64,000 bases of DNA, taken from assembly GCF_000743575.1 (NCBI RefSeq), contig NZ_JQGC01000010.1, positions 62,001-126,000 of the forward strand. Direction: 5' to 3'. Made by a program: the position numbers and the translations under genes. How positions within the stretch are numbered: the stretch's first letter is position 1; each line of letters opens with the position of its first letter. Under the pieces are notes generated by a model. That model did no database searches. It worked only from the letters and a program-made list of their open reading frames with translations, and was not told the origin of the DNA. Below are positions 27,880 through 36,766 of this stretch, one piece after another. The DNA is from Devosia riboflavina. GTDB lineage: Bacteria > Pseudomonadota > Alphaproteobacteria > Rhizobiales > Devosiaceae.

Positions 27880-27957
27880 TACTCTCTCCACACCCGAGCA
27901 GAGAAAGCCTAGCTGAGACTATTTAAGGAACCGTTCACCATAAACGGCAAGCCGATG

Positions 27958-28758
27958 TTAACGGGCGTAAAGCTGGGTGAAGAAGGCGGAACCGCCCGCC
28001 GGTGGGGCTTCGGCGTCTTCGGGAACAGTCTTGAAAAGGCCGGTGAAGGACATGTTTTCCGTCGAGAATCGCGAGGGAACGACGGGCAGCGGTTCCGGCT
28101 GGTTGCCGCCCTGCCCGGCCATCTGCTGGGTAGAAAACGCAGCATTTGTAACACCTTCGTGCTTGGCGACGAGGGCGCGGTAGACGTCGCGAATGGTGCG
28201 TGGCTGGCCGTTGCTATAGAAAATCGCCTGGTTGGCGTCGGCCTGGCGGGGGAAGAGGTTGACCGCCAACTGATCGGGGTCTTCGAGGCCGGCCTTAAAC
28301 ATGCGCTCGGCGCCTTCGGCTCCCAGGAAGTGGGCGATATAGAGTTCGCCGGCGCTGGGGTTACGACCGAATCTGGATTTCAGGTATTCGCCGTTTGAAC
28401 GGGTGAAGGCTGCGGCTAGGTCGGCGGCGATCTGCGGATCTTCGCGCAGTTTGAGAATTTCGGCTTTACGCGAGGGGTCGGCGACCGTGTAGCTGCCATC
28501 GCTACGGCGTTGAATTTCATTGGCAATATTGCCGTAGCCCAGCCGCGGGCCTTCCTGCTTCATCACCTGCAACCAGGTGCCTTCGAGGAATTGGAAGAGG
28601 CCGACCGCCGATGAGGTGCTGGCTTTTGCAGACGGGTTGAGGCTGCTTTCGCGCATCGCCGTCTGCAAAAGATAGGAAAAGTCCACGCCGCTGCGATTGC
28701 CGGCCGCGGTGAGCGCGGTGGCAAGGTTCTGCGGAACGGAGATGGACTGGACGCCCAT
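27958..28758 (-). CDS. Lytic transglycosylase, SLT domain, no signal peptide
   Basis: The 266-residue protein carries a soluble lytic transglycosylase domain at about residues 20-200. The catalytic Glu is in MRESSLNP (about residue 37), with the fold motifs SSAVGLFQFLEGTWL and YIAHFLGAEGA. The C-terminal 60 residues look disordered. There is no signal peptide, which is unusual for a peptidoglycan enzyme and suggests export by a dedicated route such as a flagellar or other secretion machine, or an unrecognised signal. No flagellar genes are in the window. Confidence 0.85.
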   Translation of the reverse strand: MGVQSISVPQNLATALTAAGNRSGVDFSYLLQTAMRESSLNPSAKASTSSAVGLFQFLEGTWLQVMKQEGPRLGYGNIANEIQRRSDGSYTVADPSRKAEILKLREDPQIAADLAAAFTRSNGEYLKSRFGRNPSAGELYIAHFLGAEGAERMFKAGLEDPDQLAVNLFPRQADANQAIFYSNGQPRTIRDVYRALVAKHEGVTNAAFSTQQMAGQGGNQPEPLPVVPSRFSTENMSFTGLFKTVPEDAEAPPAGGSAFFTQLYAR

Positions 28759-28833
28759 GAACAGCCTGCGGTTAGCGACTAATGCGTTAACCTCTGCATT
28801 ATTATGGCTAACAGACTGTTAATATCGAGACTG

Positions 28834-29412
28834 TCACGGACGCCATTCTGTTACGATTTCGGCCAGGTCCGGACGCGGACGGTCTTCGATGGTCGTCGTC
28901 GGGGTGCCGATATGGACGAAACCGACGAAACGCTCACCCTCTTTGGCGCCGAGCATGGCGGCGGCTTCAGTGTCGAAAGTGTACCAGCGCGTGATCCAGG
29001 TGGCGGCATAGCCGAGGGCATAGGCGCCGTGGACGAGATTGAAGGCGACATTGCCGGCGGAAAGCAATTGCTCGAATTCGGGAATTTTTACGTGTGGCTT
29101 CGCCGTCGAGATGATGCCGATGACGAGCGGCGCGGGCAAGAACTGGCGGCGCTCGATGTCGAGGCCGGCTTCATCGAGTTCGGGGCGCTTGCGCTTGGCG
29201 ATTTCGGCGAGCTTCTCGCCAGCGGCGGCACGGGCATCGCCGGAGAAGAGGACCAGACGCCAGGGGGCAAGCTTGCCGTGATCAGGAACGCGCGTCGCGA
29301 TGGTGAGCAGCGTCTGCAGATCGTCCCCGGTCGGGGCGGGTTCGGCGAGAAAGGCCTGACCGACGGAGCGGCGGGTAAGAAGGTGGTCGCGCAGGGCTGG
29401 GTTGACGGGCAT
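28834..29412 (-). CDS. Nitroreductase-family flavoprotein
   Basis: The 192-residue protein matches the small YdjA-like branch of FMN nitroreductases. Visible motifs are LLTRRSVGQAF (FMN contact), ATRVPDHGKLAPWRLVLF, and ALGYAATWITRW. Members form dimers and reduce nitro compounds or quinones using NAD(P)H; the physiological substrate is not known. It lies 75 bases upstream of the transglycosylase on the same strand and diverges from a secreted protein gene. Confidence 0.88.
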   Translation of the reverse strand: MPVNPALRDHLLTRRSVGQAFLAEPAPTGDDLQTLLTIATRVPDHGKLAPWRLVLFSGDARAAAGEKLAEIAKRKRPELDEAGLDIERRQFLPAPLVIGIISTAKPHVKIPEFEQLLSAGNVAFNLVHGAYALGYAATWITRWYTFDTEAAAMLGAKEGERFVGFVHIGTPTTTIEDRPRPDLAEIVTEWRP

Positions 29413-29580
29413 GGTCTATCCTTGAGGGCTGCTTGAAACGGGCGGGCCTTGGGAAAATGCTTTGACCCAAACCGGCACCCGTTTTCAAGCGGTTCCGAGT
29501 GTGACACAGCTTTTCCGTAATCGTGCCCTAGCTTGGAAAGAGTCGGGGCGCCCTGACCTTCTCCATTGGCCCGAACAACC

Positions 29581-30555
29581 ATGCTGCCTGTATATCGCCT
29601 GATTGCCTGTGCCATTCTCGGCTTTGCGAGCGTGACGCTCGTCCCTGCTCCCGTTTCCTTCGCGCAAGAAAGCGCCGAGATTCCGCCCCTGCCCCGTCCG
29701 CGTCCTGACCCCAACAACCTGCCGCCGGCTCCGACCGCACCGGCACCGGGTACGGCTGCAGACGCGATCGCCGCGGTAACAAATGTGCCGCAGTCGGTGA
29801 CGCTTACCGCAAGGATCACGCAGGAAGGTCCGTCGATTCCCGAAGGTGTCGTCTGGCGCGTGTTCGACAGCGTGCCTGATGCGCAGGGGAATATGACCCT
29901 GGTCGCGAAATCAGAGGAATCGACGGCGCGGCTCGATCTGCCCCCGGGCGAATATGTGGTGCACGCGGCCTATGGGCGGGCGCAGCTCAGCGAATCCCTG
30001 TCGGTGGTGCCGGGCAATAATGAAAAGGTCGTCGACCTCGAAGCTGGCGCCTTGCGGCTGAATTCAGCTGTGACGGGCGACATTCCGATCGCACCGACCC
30101 AATTGCGCTTCGACATTTTTACCGCGGGCGAAGAAGCCAGCCGTGTGTTGATCGCGGAAAACCTGCCGCCCAATGACATCGTCACCCTTAACGCCGGCAC
30201 CTATCACATCGTCTCGCATTTCGGGACGATCAATGCCGTGGTGCGCGCCGACTTGCGGGTGGAAGCGGGCGAACTGACGGACGCGACGCTCTACCATCAT
30301 GCGAGCGAAGTATCGTTCCGGCTGGTGTCGGAAGAAGGTGGCGAGGCTATTGCAGACGTCGAGTGGACGGTGAAGACGCCGGATGGGGCGACGGTTTTTA
30401 CGGACCGCGGAGCGTTTCCGTCGACGGTGCTGGCTGAGGGCGACTATCTGATTTTCGCCAAGCAGGGCGAGAAGGTCTACAATCGCGAAGTGCAGGTGGT
30501 TTCGGGCGGGTCGCGCGAAATCGAAGTGCTGACAAGCGTTTACGGCGGGGCCTGA
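29581..30555 (+). CDS. Secreted protein with repeated beta-sandwich-like units
   Basis: ATG 29581 gives 324 residues with a signal peptide (MLPVYRLIACAILGFASVTL, cleaved near SFA-QE); an upstream in-frame TTG at 29566 is less likely. A Pro-rich linker (PPLPRPRPDPNNLPPAPTAP) precedes about 250 residues with three similar segments that each hold a GEYVVHA-like strand (PPGEYVVHAAYGRAQLSE, NAGTYHIVSHFG, AEGDYLIFAKQGEKVYNRE). The repeats suggest Ig-like or carboxypeptidase-regulatory-like sandwiches in the periplasm. No catalytic motif is seen. The family is not recognised. Confidence 0.7.
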   Translation: MLPVYRLIACAILGFASVTLVPAPVSFAQESAEIPPLPRPRPDPNNLPPAPTAPAPGTAADAIAAVTNVPQSVTLTARITQEGPSIPEGVVWRVFDSVPDAQGNMTLVAKSEESTARLDLPPGEYVVHAAYGRAQLSESLSVVPGNNEKVVDLEAGALRLNSAVTGDIPIAPTQLRFDIFTAGEEASRVLIAENLPPNDIVTLNAGTYHIVSHFGTINAVVRADLRVEAGELTDATLYHHASEVSFRLVSEEGGEAIADVEWTVKTPDGATVFTDRGAFPSTVLAEGDYLIFAKQGEKVYNREVQVVSGGSREIEVLTSVYGGA

Positions 30556-30590
30556 GGGCTAGGCCGATTAGGCACACCACTCCCCACCAT

Positions 30591-30684
30591 CGTCACCACC
30601 GGGCCCGTCCCGGTGGTCCATGTCATCCGCAGGATGGCTAGCTTCCCCAAGATGGATTGCCGGGACAAGCCCGGCAATGACGAC
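30591..30684. repeat. REP-like palindromic repeat, class A, copy 1
   Basis: Two hairpins lie in this 168-base gap: ACCACCGGG/CCCGGTGGT (from 30596) and ATTGCCGGG/CCCGGCAAT (30656-30678), the latter followed by GACGA. The same pair, with minor changes, recurs at 33855, 40319 and 50497. Confidence 0.8.
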
Positions 30685-30723
30685 GGAGGAGAAGGACGGA
30701 GGATGACGGCTCCGCTCTGCGAA

Positions 30724-31176
30724 TTACCTCCCGTAGACATCCTTCGGGTCGAACAACCTCGGAAGCCCCGTATCCTCCAGCCATGCGATGCCGTTTTCGG
30801 TCTCGACGCTGCGGTAGAAGCAGCTTTTGCGGCCGGTGTGGCAGGCGGCGCCGCGGCCGGTCTGGCGGACGGTCATGACGAGACAATCCTGGTCGCAATC
30901 GGTGCGCAGCTCGACGACCTCCTGCAGCTCGCCGGAGGTTTCACCCTTCTTCCAGATGGCTTTTCGCGAACGCGACCAATAGTGGGCGATGCCGGTGTCG
31001 AGGGTCAGAGCGAGGGTCTCGGCGTTCATATGCGCGACCATGAGGACATCCTTGGTGCCCTCCTCGATCGTCACGACCGTGATGAGGCCGTGGGCATCGA
31101 AGCGCGGGGCGAAGACCGTGCCCTCTTCGAGTTCTTCATGGCTCAGCGATTTGGGGTCGGCGAAAGCAGTGGTCAT
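30724..31176 (-). CDS. hisI: Phosphoribosyl-AMP cyclohydrolase
   Basis: The 150-residue enzyme opens the purine ring of PR-AMP in histidine synthesis. The zinc and magnesium site motifs [13 protein letters not shown] and [16 protein letters not shown] are intact, as is [11 protein letters not shown]. It is the stand-alone HisI form without the HisE domain. It follows an AraC-type regulator by 62 bases on the same strand. The regulator is unlikely to be histidine specific. No other his genes are nearby. Confidence 0.95.
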   Translation of the reverse strand: MTTAFADPKSLSHEELEEGTVFAPRFDAHGLITVVTIEEGTKDVLMVAHMNAETLALTLDTGIAHYWSRSRKAIWKKGETSGELQEVVELRTDCDQDCLVMTVRQTGRGAACHTGRKSCFYRSVETENGIAWLEDTGLPRLFDPKDVYGR

Positions 31177-31238
31177 GATGCGCACCTCTGGCTCGGGAGC
31201 CGAGGCTGTAGCGCGCATCACGACCGAGCGCCAGTGCC

Positions 31239-32072
31239 TCAGCTCTTGAGGCCGAACCAGATTTCGATATCGCCGCTGCCGCTGCGGCCATCGAAGGCTG
31301 GCCCATAATATTCGAGGAAGCTGTAGGTCGCCTCGCTCGTTTCATAACCATTGGCGGTCAGCCACTTTTCTCCGGCGCCGATGGTTTGGCGGATGGTGGA
31401 AAGGTCGCCCTTGTGCTCGAAACGCGCCCATTTGAGCGCCGGCACGGCAACCAGTTCGAGATCGGGCGGTGCGTCGGCCCCCGCGCGCATTTCCATGGCG
31501 GAGACATATTCGAACCGGTCATCGGCAATCTCGCCGATGATGCCGTAGGCGGCGCCCGCAATGGCCCCATCGATATGGCCAATATGCGGCTGGAAGCGCT
31601 GCCATTGGGCAGGCAGGCCCGCGGCATTGTTCATGTTGTGACGCTCGGCAATGCCGGCGAAATACATGGCGGGGCGGTTTTCGAACCGGGGTGGTTCCAC
31701 GGTGACTTGAGCTTGAACATCCATTCTTAGAGGCTCCACAAGGGTAATCCCTTCAAGATTGCGCCTTTGTCGAACCATTTGCGGCGTGACGCCGAACTGG
31801 TCGCCAAAAGCACGGGTGAATGCCTCATGCGAATTGTAGCCGGCGTCGAGCGCCACCGAAAGAATATCGGGAGCGCCTTCGGCCAATTGGCGGGCCGCAT
31901 CGCTCAGGCGTCTTGCCCGCAGATAGGCCGTGACCGAATAGCCGGTCACCAGGGGAAAGATGCGCGAGAGATAGCTTTTGGACAGCCCGGTCACTTCCGC
32001 AAGCTCATCGAGCCCCAGCGGCTCGCGCGAGCGGCTTTCGAGAACCCAGAGCATTTTGGAGACGACTGACAT
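31239..32072 (-). CDS. AraC-family regulator with GyrI-like effector domain
   Basis: The 277-residue protein has an N-terminal AraC DNA-binding domain with two helix-turn-helix units ([20 protein letters not shown] and [20 protein letters not shown], residues 18-100) and a C-terminal GyrI-like domain (about 115-277) ending [14 protein letters not shown] and then IEIWFGLKS. This is the Rob/SoxS-type architecture with a small-molecule pocket that often senses drugs or cationic compounds. Ligand and targets cannot be read. Its own promoter region faces the palindromic repeat at 32181. Confidence 0.9.
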   Translation of the reverse strand: MSVVSKMLWVLESRSREPLGLDELAEVTGLSKSYLSRIFPLVTGYSVTAYLRARRLSDAARQLAEGAPDILSVALDAGYNSHEAFTRAFGDQFGVTPQMVRQRRNLEGITLVEPLRMDVQAQVTVEPPRFENRPAMYFAGIAERHNMNNAAGLPAQWQRFQPHIGHIDGAIAGAAYGIIGEIADDRFEYVSAMEMRAGADAPPDLELVAVPALKWARFEHKGDLSTIRQTIGAGEKWLTANGYETSEATYSFLEYYGPAFDGRSGSGDIEIWFGLKS

Positions 32073-32180
32073 GGCATGAACCCGCTTGAGACGGGTAGTC
32101 TATGCCATAATGGGAACAAGCGCATTTGATCGCGCTTGTCATCGGGATCGACTTGCCCGCACTACGTCCTACCACTAGCT

Positions 32181-32248
32181 GTCACCCCGGCGAAGGCCGG
32201 GGCCCAACTCGAGATCTCAGGATGGGCCCCGGCCTTCGCCGGGGTGAC
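32181..32248. repeat. Perfect 26-base inverted repeat (REP-like, class B)
   Basis: Arms 32181-32206 and 32223-32248 are exact reverse complements, separated by 16 bases. Each arm is itself a small hairpin (CCCCGGC GAAG GCCGGGG). It lies between the AraC-type gene and folE, both on the minus strand, and could end folE transcription, although no T-tract follows. Confidence 0.85.
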
Positions 32249-32287
32249 AATCGAGGGTGGAACGGGCCCTTCGGTAAGGCCGGCCCT

Positions 32288-32911
32288 TCAGCGGCGGGAA
32301 ATCATCGCAAAGAAACGGTCCTGCTCGACGCGGTCTTCGGCGAAAACGCCGGTGAAGCGATGGGTGATCGTCTTCACGTCATGGGCGCGAACGCCGCGCA
32401 TGGTCATGCACATATGCTCGGCTTCGAGCATGACGGCAGCGCCGCGGGGACCGAGGTTTTCGTTGATGGCGTCGATGATCTGCGCCGTCATGGTTTCCTG
32501 GGTCTGCAGGCGACGGGCAAACACTTCCACCAGACGCGCGAGCTTGGAGAGGCCGACGACGCCGTCGTGCGGCAGATAGGCGATATGGGCCTTGCCGAAG
32601 AAGGGCACCATGTGGTGTTCGCAATGGGCATAGAACGGAATATCGCGCACGAAAACGATATCGTCGTAACCGCCGACCTCGCGGAACATTTTGGACAGGA
32701 CTTCCTTGGCGTCCTGGCCGTAGCCGGCAAAAAGCTCTTCATAGGCCTTGGCGACACGTGCCGGCGTTTCGAGAAGCCCTTCGCGAGTCGGGTCATCGCC
32801 GGCCCAGGCAATCAGCGTGCGAACGGCGGCTTCCGCCTCTTCGCGGCTGGGGCGTGGCAGAGAAGTGGACGTGGCAGGCGCGGGAAAGGGCAGCTTTACG
32901 GTCGCGTCCAA
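32288..32911 (-). CDS. folE: GTP cyclohydrolase I
   Basis: The 207-residue enzyme makes dihydroneopterin triphosphate from GTP for folate and related pterins. Zinc and active-site residues are visible in [20 protein letters not shown] and the later [11 protein letters not shown]. The start is set at TTG 32911: it gives MDATVKLP, the common N-terminus in rhizobia, and TAGGAG lies 8 bases upstream. No ATG is available before the conserved domain. It diverges from the IscU-like gene at 33056. Confidence 0.94.
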   Translation of the reverse strand: MDATVKLPFPAPATSTSLPRPSREEAEAAVRTLIAWAGDDPTREGLLETPARVAKAYEELFAGYGQDAKEVLSKMFREVGGYDDIVFVRDIPFYAHCEHHMVPFFGKAHIAYLPHDGVVGLSKLARLVEVFARRLQTQETMTAQIIDAINENLGPRGAAVMLEAEHMCMTMRGVRAHDVKTITHRFTGVFAEDRVEQDRFFAMISRR

Positions 32912-33055
32912 TGGATCACTCCTAACTCGGGAACCGAAGGCACTACGGTGTCGCCGGCAGTTTGGACCACAAGAAAGCGCTTGGCTCTGGCAGTCCGTGT
33001 CGGACCCTCTATATAGAAGGAGCACAAGACGGGAACAAGAAGCCAGATTTTCTCT

Positions 33056-33508
33056 ATGGCGCTGATTGAGCTTTATTCGGACAAGATTCTCGACATCGCC
33101 GCAAACGCAGTTCAGCCCGGGCGGTTGCCTGCGCCAGATGCCTCATCGCGAAAAGTCAGCCGCATCTGTGGCTCGGTGATCGAGGTGGATATCGTCGTGA
33201 GCGATGGTGTCATTACCGGCTATGGGCACGAGGTTTCTGCCTGCGCGCTGGGGCAGACGTCGGCGGCCATCGTGGCACGGGAAATCGTCGGGACACGGGC
33301 CGATGATTTTCTGGCATTGGCAAGGCAGATGCGGGAGATGCTGAAGGCCGCGGGCGCGCCGCCGAATGGAAAGTGGTCGGACCTGGCCTTTCTTGAGCCG
33401 GTGCGCGAGTTTCCGGCGCGGCATGCTTCTACGCTGCTGGTGTTTGATGCCGTTGTTGATGCGATAGAGAAAGCATCTTCAGAACAAAATCTTACGCCAC
33501 AAACCTGA
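33056..33508 (+). CDS. IscU/NifU-N-like iron-sulfur scaffold protein lacking the third cysteine
   Basis: The 150-residue product has the IscU-like fold signature. C38 ([11 protein letters not shown]) and C63 ([12 protein letters not shown]) align with the first two cluster cysteines of IscU. The third site, normally H-C, reads H123-A124 in [13 protein letters not shown]. The protein therefore may bind clusters differently, use another ligand, or have another role. It overlaps the yidD start by one base (TGATG), so the pair is translationally coupled. This scaffold-yidD-thrS order recurs in rhizobial genomes as far as I recall. Confidence 0.8.
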   Translation: MALIELYSDKILDIAANAVQPGRLPAPDASSRKVSRICGSVIEVDIVVSDGVITGYGHEVSACALGQTSAAIVAREIVGTRADDFLALARQMREMLKAAGAPPNGKWSDLAFLEPVREFPARHASTLLVFDAVVDAIEKASSEQNLTPQT

Positions 33509-33819
33509 TGCAGAACGTTATGGCCTATGTGCTGCGGGCGATCGATTTTCCGTTCAAGATCGCGGCGATCCTTTTGATCACGATCTATCGCTACACGCTC
33601 TCTGCTTTCGCGGGACGGACCTGCCGTCACCTGCCGACCTGTTCGGAATATACGCGGGATGCGATCTGGCAATTCGGTTTCTGGCCGGGCGGCTGGATGG
33701 GGCTTTCGCGGTTTGTGCGGTGCCGGCCGGGCGGTACGCATGGCTATGACCCGGTGCCGGAGGCTGTGCCGGCCGAGGCAAGATGGTATCGGCCTTGGAC
33801 CTATGGTCGGTGGAAGTAA
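33508..33819 (+). CDS. yidD: Membrane protein insertion efficiency factor YidD
   Basis: The 103-residue protein has the YidD core: an amphipathic/hydrophobic N-terminal helix (FKIAAILLITIYRYTLS) and the conserved CRHLPTCSEYTRDAI, followed by GLSRFVRCRPGGTHGYDPVP. In other bacteria it sits near the rnpA-yidC cluster and helps YidC insert membrane proteins. Here it is coupled to the Fe-S scaffold gene. The C-terminal extension EARWYRPWTYGRWK is characteristic of alphaproteobacterial forms. Confidence 0.93.
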   Translation: MQNVMAYVLRAIDFPFKIAAILLITIYRYTLSAFAGRTCRHLPTCSEYTRDAIWQFGFWPGGWMGLSRFVRCRPGGTHGYDPVPEAVPAEARWYRPWTYGRWK

Positions 33820-33854
33820 GCGGACCTCTTCCTGCGCGGCCCCCCCCCATCTTT

Positions 33855-33929
33855 CGTCATCGCCGGGCTTGTCCCGGCGATCCAGGCCGCGGGGAGATGG
33901 ATTGCCGGGACAAGCCCGGCAATGACGAC
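33855..33929. repeat. REP-like palindromic repeat, class A, copy 2
   Basis: TCGCCGGG/CCCGGCGA (33860-33880) is followed by ATTGCCGGG/CCCGGCAAT (33901-33923) and GACGA. It lies between yidD and thrS, just after a run of nine C. Confidence 0.85.
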
Positions 33930-34093
33930 GGGAGGAAATTCCCAGCCATCCGCCAAATGGCGCGGGCTCGTACCGAAAGGCGCCCGCCGTGTCCGCTTTG
34001 TCCTTGCAAGGGCTGGCACGGCGCGAAAAGCATGCTATTCAGGCCGCCTTGCAGCGATTGGCGCTGCATATTCCTAATTTCTGGAGACTGAAA

Positions 34094-36082
34094 ATGTCGA
34101 TCAAGGTGACGTTCCCCGATGGTGCAGCTCGCGAATATCCGCGCGGCACCACCGGCACCACCGTGGTCGAAGGGATCTCCAAGAGCCTGGCCAAGAAGAC
34201 CATCGCCATGCGCTGGAACGGCGTGCTCTCCGATCTTTCGGATGCGCTCGACGCCGATGGCAAGATTGAGTTCGTGACGCGCGATTCCGGTTCCAAGGAT
34301 GCGCTCGAACTCATTCGCCATGACGCAGCCCACGTGCTGGCCGAGGCCGTGCAGGAGCTTTGGCCCGATACGCAGGTGACCATTGGTCCCGTGATCGAGA
34401 ACGGCTTCTACTATGACTTCTACCGGCCGGCTGGTCCGTTCACGGAAGATGAGCTGCGCGTCATCGAAAAGAAGATGAGCGAAATCATCGAGCGTGGTGC
34501 GGCCTTCACCAAGGAAGTGTGGACACGCGACCAGGCCAAAGACTGGTTCGAAGCCAAGGGCGAGGCCTTCAAGGTCGAGTTGGTCGACGCCATTCCGGCT
34601 GACCAGTCGATCAAGATGTATGCTCAGGGCCAGTGGAAGGACCTTTGCCGCGGCCCGCATATGCGGACCGTGAAGGATGTCGGCCAGGCGTTCAAGCTGA
34701 CCAAGGTGGCCGGCGCCTATTGGCGTGGCGACAGCAATCGCGAAGTGCTGAGCCGCATTTACGGCACTGCTTTTGCCACCAAGGAAGAGCTCGACGCTTA
34801 CCTTCTTATGATGGAAGAAGCGGAGAAGCGCGACCATCGCAAGATTGGCCAGGACCTGGATCTCTTCCACTTCCAGGCCGAGGCGCAGGGGTCGGTCTTC
34901 TGGCACCCGCGCGGTTTCGTCATCTACAACCAGATGGAAGCCTATATCCGTCGTCGTCTCAATTCCTCGGGCTATGTGGAAGTGAAGACGCCGCAGTTGA
35001 TGCATTCCAAATTCTGGGAAATGTCCGGCCACTGGGGCAAGTATCGCGAAAACATGTTCGTGGTGCCCGATCAGGTGCCGAACACGGAAGATGACAGGCC
35101 GATCTTCGAGAACGAAGGCGACCTCTTGGCGCTGAAGCCGATGAACTGCCCGGCTCATGTGCAGATCTTCAACCAGGGCATCAAGAGCTATCGCGACCTG
35201 CCGCTGCGTATGGCCGAGTTCGGCTGCTGTCACCGCAACGAGGCCCATGGTGCGCTCCATGGCCTGATGCGCGTGCGGCAGATGACCCAGGACGACGCGC
35301 ATATCTTCTGCCGCGAGGACCAGATTCAGAGCGAGACGGAGCACTTCGTGCACCTGCTTTATTCGGTTTATGGGCACCTCGGGTTCGACAATGTCGTCAT
35401 CAAGCTCGCGACGCGGCCGGAGAAGTACGGTGGCACCATCGAGCGTTGGGATGCGGCCGAGAAGGCGCTGGGCGATGCCCTGCGCGCGACCGGCTATGAC
35501 TTCGAGATCGCCGAAGGCGAAGGCGCGTTCTATGCACCGAAACTCGAATTCCATCTCAAGGATGCGATCGGTCGCTCCTGGCAGGTTGGTACGCTGCAGC
35601 TCGACTATGTGCTGCCCGAGCGCCTTGGTGCGACCTATGTGGCCGAGGACGGTAGCCGGCAGTTTGCCGTGATGCTGCATCGCGCAATATTGGGATCGCT
35701 CGAGCGCTTCATCGGCATTCTCATTGAAAACCATGCCGGCAAGATGCCGATGTGGCTGGCGCCGACCCAGGTTGTCGTGGCGACCATCGTTTCGGAAGCG
35801 GATGAATATGGCCAGAAGCTGGTGAACCAGTTGAAGGCCGTGGGCATTCGAGCCGAGCTCGATACCCGCAACGAGAAGATCAACTACAAGGTGCGCGAGC
35901 ACTCGGTGCAGAAGGTGCCGCTGATGTTCGTGGTGGGCAAGCGCGAGGCTGAGGAAGGCACGGTTTCCGTGCGTCGCCTGGGTACCGAGGGCCAGCAGGT
36001 TCTACCGTCGATGGAAGCGATCGTTGCGCTGATGGCCGAGGCGACCCCGCCGGATCTCAAGGACAAGGCGCAGGCAGCTTAA
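34094..36082 (+). CDS. thrS: Threonyl-tRNA synthetase
   Basis: The 662-residue class II enzyme starts at ATG 34094 with GGAG 8 bases upstream; upstream in-frame ATGs belong to the leader. It has an N-terminal TGS domain ([17 protein letters not shown]), the editing domain with [11 protein letters not shown] and the class II core with zinc ligands in [13 protein letters not shown]. Motif 2 and the C-terminal anticodon domain ([15 protein letters not shown]) follow. A perfect 7-base hairpin (34050-34068) sits 25 bases before the start and could influence translation. No T-box is visible. Confidence 0.97.
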   Translation: MSIKVTFPDGAAREYPRGTTGTTVVEGISKSLAKKTIAMRWNGVLSDLSDALDADGKIEFVTRDSGSKDALELIRHDAAHVLAEAVQELWPDTQVTIGPVIENGFYYDFYRPAGPFTEDELRVIEKKMSEIIERGAAFTKEVWTRDQAKDWFEAKGEAFKVELVDAIPADQSIKMYAQGQWKDLCRGPHMRTVKDVGQAFKLTKVAGAYWRGDSNREVLSRIYGTAFATKEELDAYLLMMEEAEKRDHRKIGQDLDLFHFQAEAQGSVFWHPRGFVIYNQMEAYIRRRLNSSGYVEVKTPQLMHSKFWEMSGHWGKYRENMFVVPDQVPNTEDDRPIFENEGDLLALKPMNCPAHVQIFNQGIKSYRDLPLRMAEFGCCHRNEAHGALHGLMRVRQMTQDDAHIFCREDQIQSETEHFVHLLYSVYGHLGFDNVVIKLATRPEKYGGTIERWDAAEKALGDALRATGYDFEIAEGEGAFYAPKLEFHLKDAIGRSWQVGTLQLDYVLPERLGATYVAEDGSRQFAVMLHRAILGSLERFIGILIENHAGKMPMWLAPTQVVVATIVSEADEYGQKLVNQLKAVGIRAELDTRNEKINYKVREHSVQKVPLMFVVGKREAEEGTVSVRRLGTEGQQVLPSMEAIVALMAEATPPDLKDKAQAA

Positions 36083-36084
36083 GA

Positions 36085-36309
36085 ATGCCGCAGCGTCCGT
36101 CCAATCGCGAAATGAAGGCGCTCTTTCATCTGGGCGAGGACAATGTCCTCGGCCCGGATGACTTCAAGGATATCGGCGAGAAGACTTTTGCCGGCATGCT
36201 GAAGAAGAAATGGGTGGAAGAGGTCGAGCCCGGAAAATTCCGGACGACCGAAAAGGGCCGCATCATTCATGATGAAGAGGTCTATTTCACCGGACGCTGG
36301 AAACGCTAA
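36085..36309 (+). CDS. Small conserved-type hypothetical protein after thrS
   Basis: A 74-residue frame starts 2 bases after the thrS stop and ends 15 bases before arfB, so it is embedded in a cotranscribed series. The product is charged, with predicted helix-helix-strand order (LGPDDFKDIGEKTFAGMLKK, then KFRTTEKGRIIHDEEV) like a small winged-helix fold. No named family is recognised. Its tight placement between two translation genes hints at a translation-related role, which is inference only. Confidence 0.75.
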   Translation: MPQRPSNREMKALFHLGEDNVLGPDDFKDIGEKTFAGMLKKKWVEEVEPGKFRTTEKGRIIHDEEVYFTGRWKR

Positions 36310-36324
36310 GAGAGGAGCGGGATC

Positions 36325-36756
36325 GTGGCAGACCCAATCGCCATTACCCGCTCCGTTTCGATCGATCCTAATGAGATCGAGGAGACGTTCGTGCGCGGCA
36401 CAGGTGCCGGCGGGCAGAACGTCAACAAGGTCGCAAGCGCGGTGCAACTGCGCTTTGACCTCCAAAATTCTCCCAACATTCCAGAGCCGATGAAGCGGCG
36501 TGTGGCCGCGCTGGCGGGGAGCCGGCTGACCAAGGACGGCGTCATTGTCATTCTGGCCAATATTCATCGCGACCAGCCGCTCAATCGGGCGGAAGCGCAG
36601 GCGCGGCTTGTGGCGCTGCTGCGCGAAGGGGCTTACCCGCCCAAGCCGCGAATTGCGACGCGCCCTACCCTTGCCTCCAAGACGCGGCGGCTAGACGCCA
36701 AAACCAATAGATCGGGAATCAAGCAGGGCCGTGGACGGCCTCGCGTTGACGAATAG
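36325..36756 (+). CDS. arfB: Peptidyl-tRNA hydrolase ArfB (ribosome rescue)
   Basis: The 143-residue release-factor-like protein has the catalytic GGQ in VRGTGAGGQNVNKVASAV. Its Lys/Arg-rich C-terminal tail (TRRLDAKTNRSGIKQGRGR) enters the mRNA channel of stalled ribosomes. It releases peptides on non-stop ribosomes without a stop codon. Start is GTG 36325 behind AGAGGAG. It lies in a run with thrS, and the phosphohexomutase follows 10 bases later. Confidence 0.92.
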   Translation: MADPIAITRSVSIDPNEIEETFVRGTGAGGQNVNKVASAVQLRFDLQNSPNIPEPMKRRVAALAGSRLTKDGVIVILANIHRDQPLNRAEAQARLVALLREGAYPPKPRIATRPTLASKTRRLDAKTNRSGIKQGRGRPRVDE

Positions 36757-36766
36757 GACTACTTTC

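Noticed and set aside
33840..33848. A run of nine C as a possible phase-variable tract
   Set aside because: It lies between genes, next to a REP-like element, and not in a promoter spacer or reading frame that would make slippage matter.
33930..34093. T-box or riboswitch in the thrS leader
   Set aside because: Only a short symmetrical hairpin is present, with no antiterminator-type pairing or T-box sequence.
33857..35902. A 681-residue antisense frame across thrS
   Set aside because: Composition (His/Leu/Arg rich, no motif) and the certain ThrS frame make this a mirror frame.
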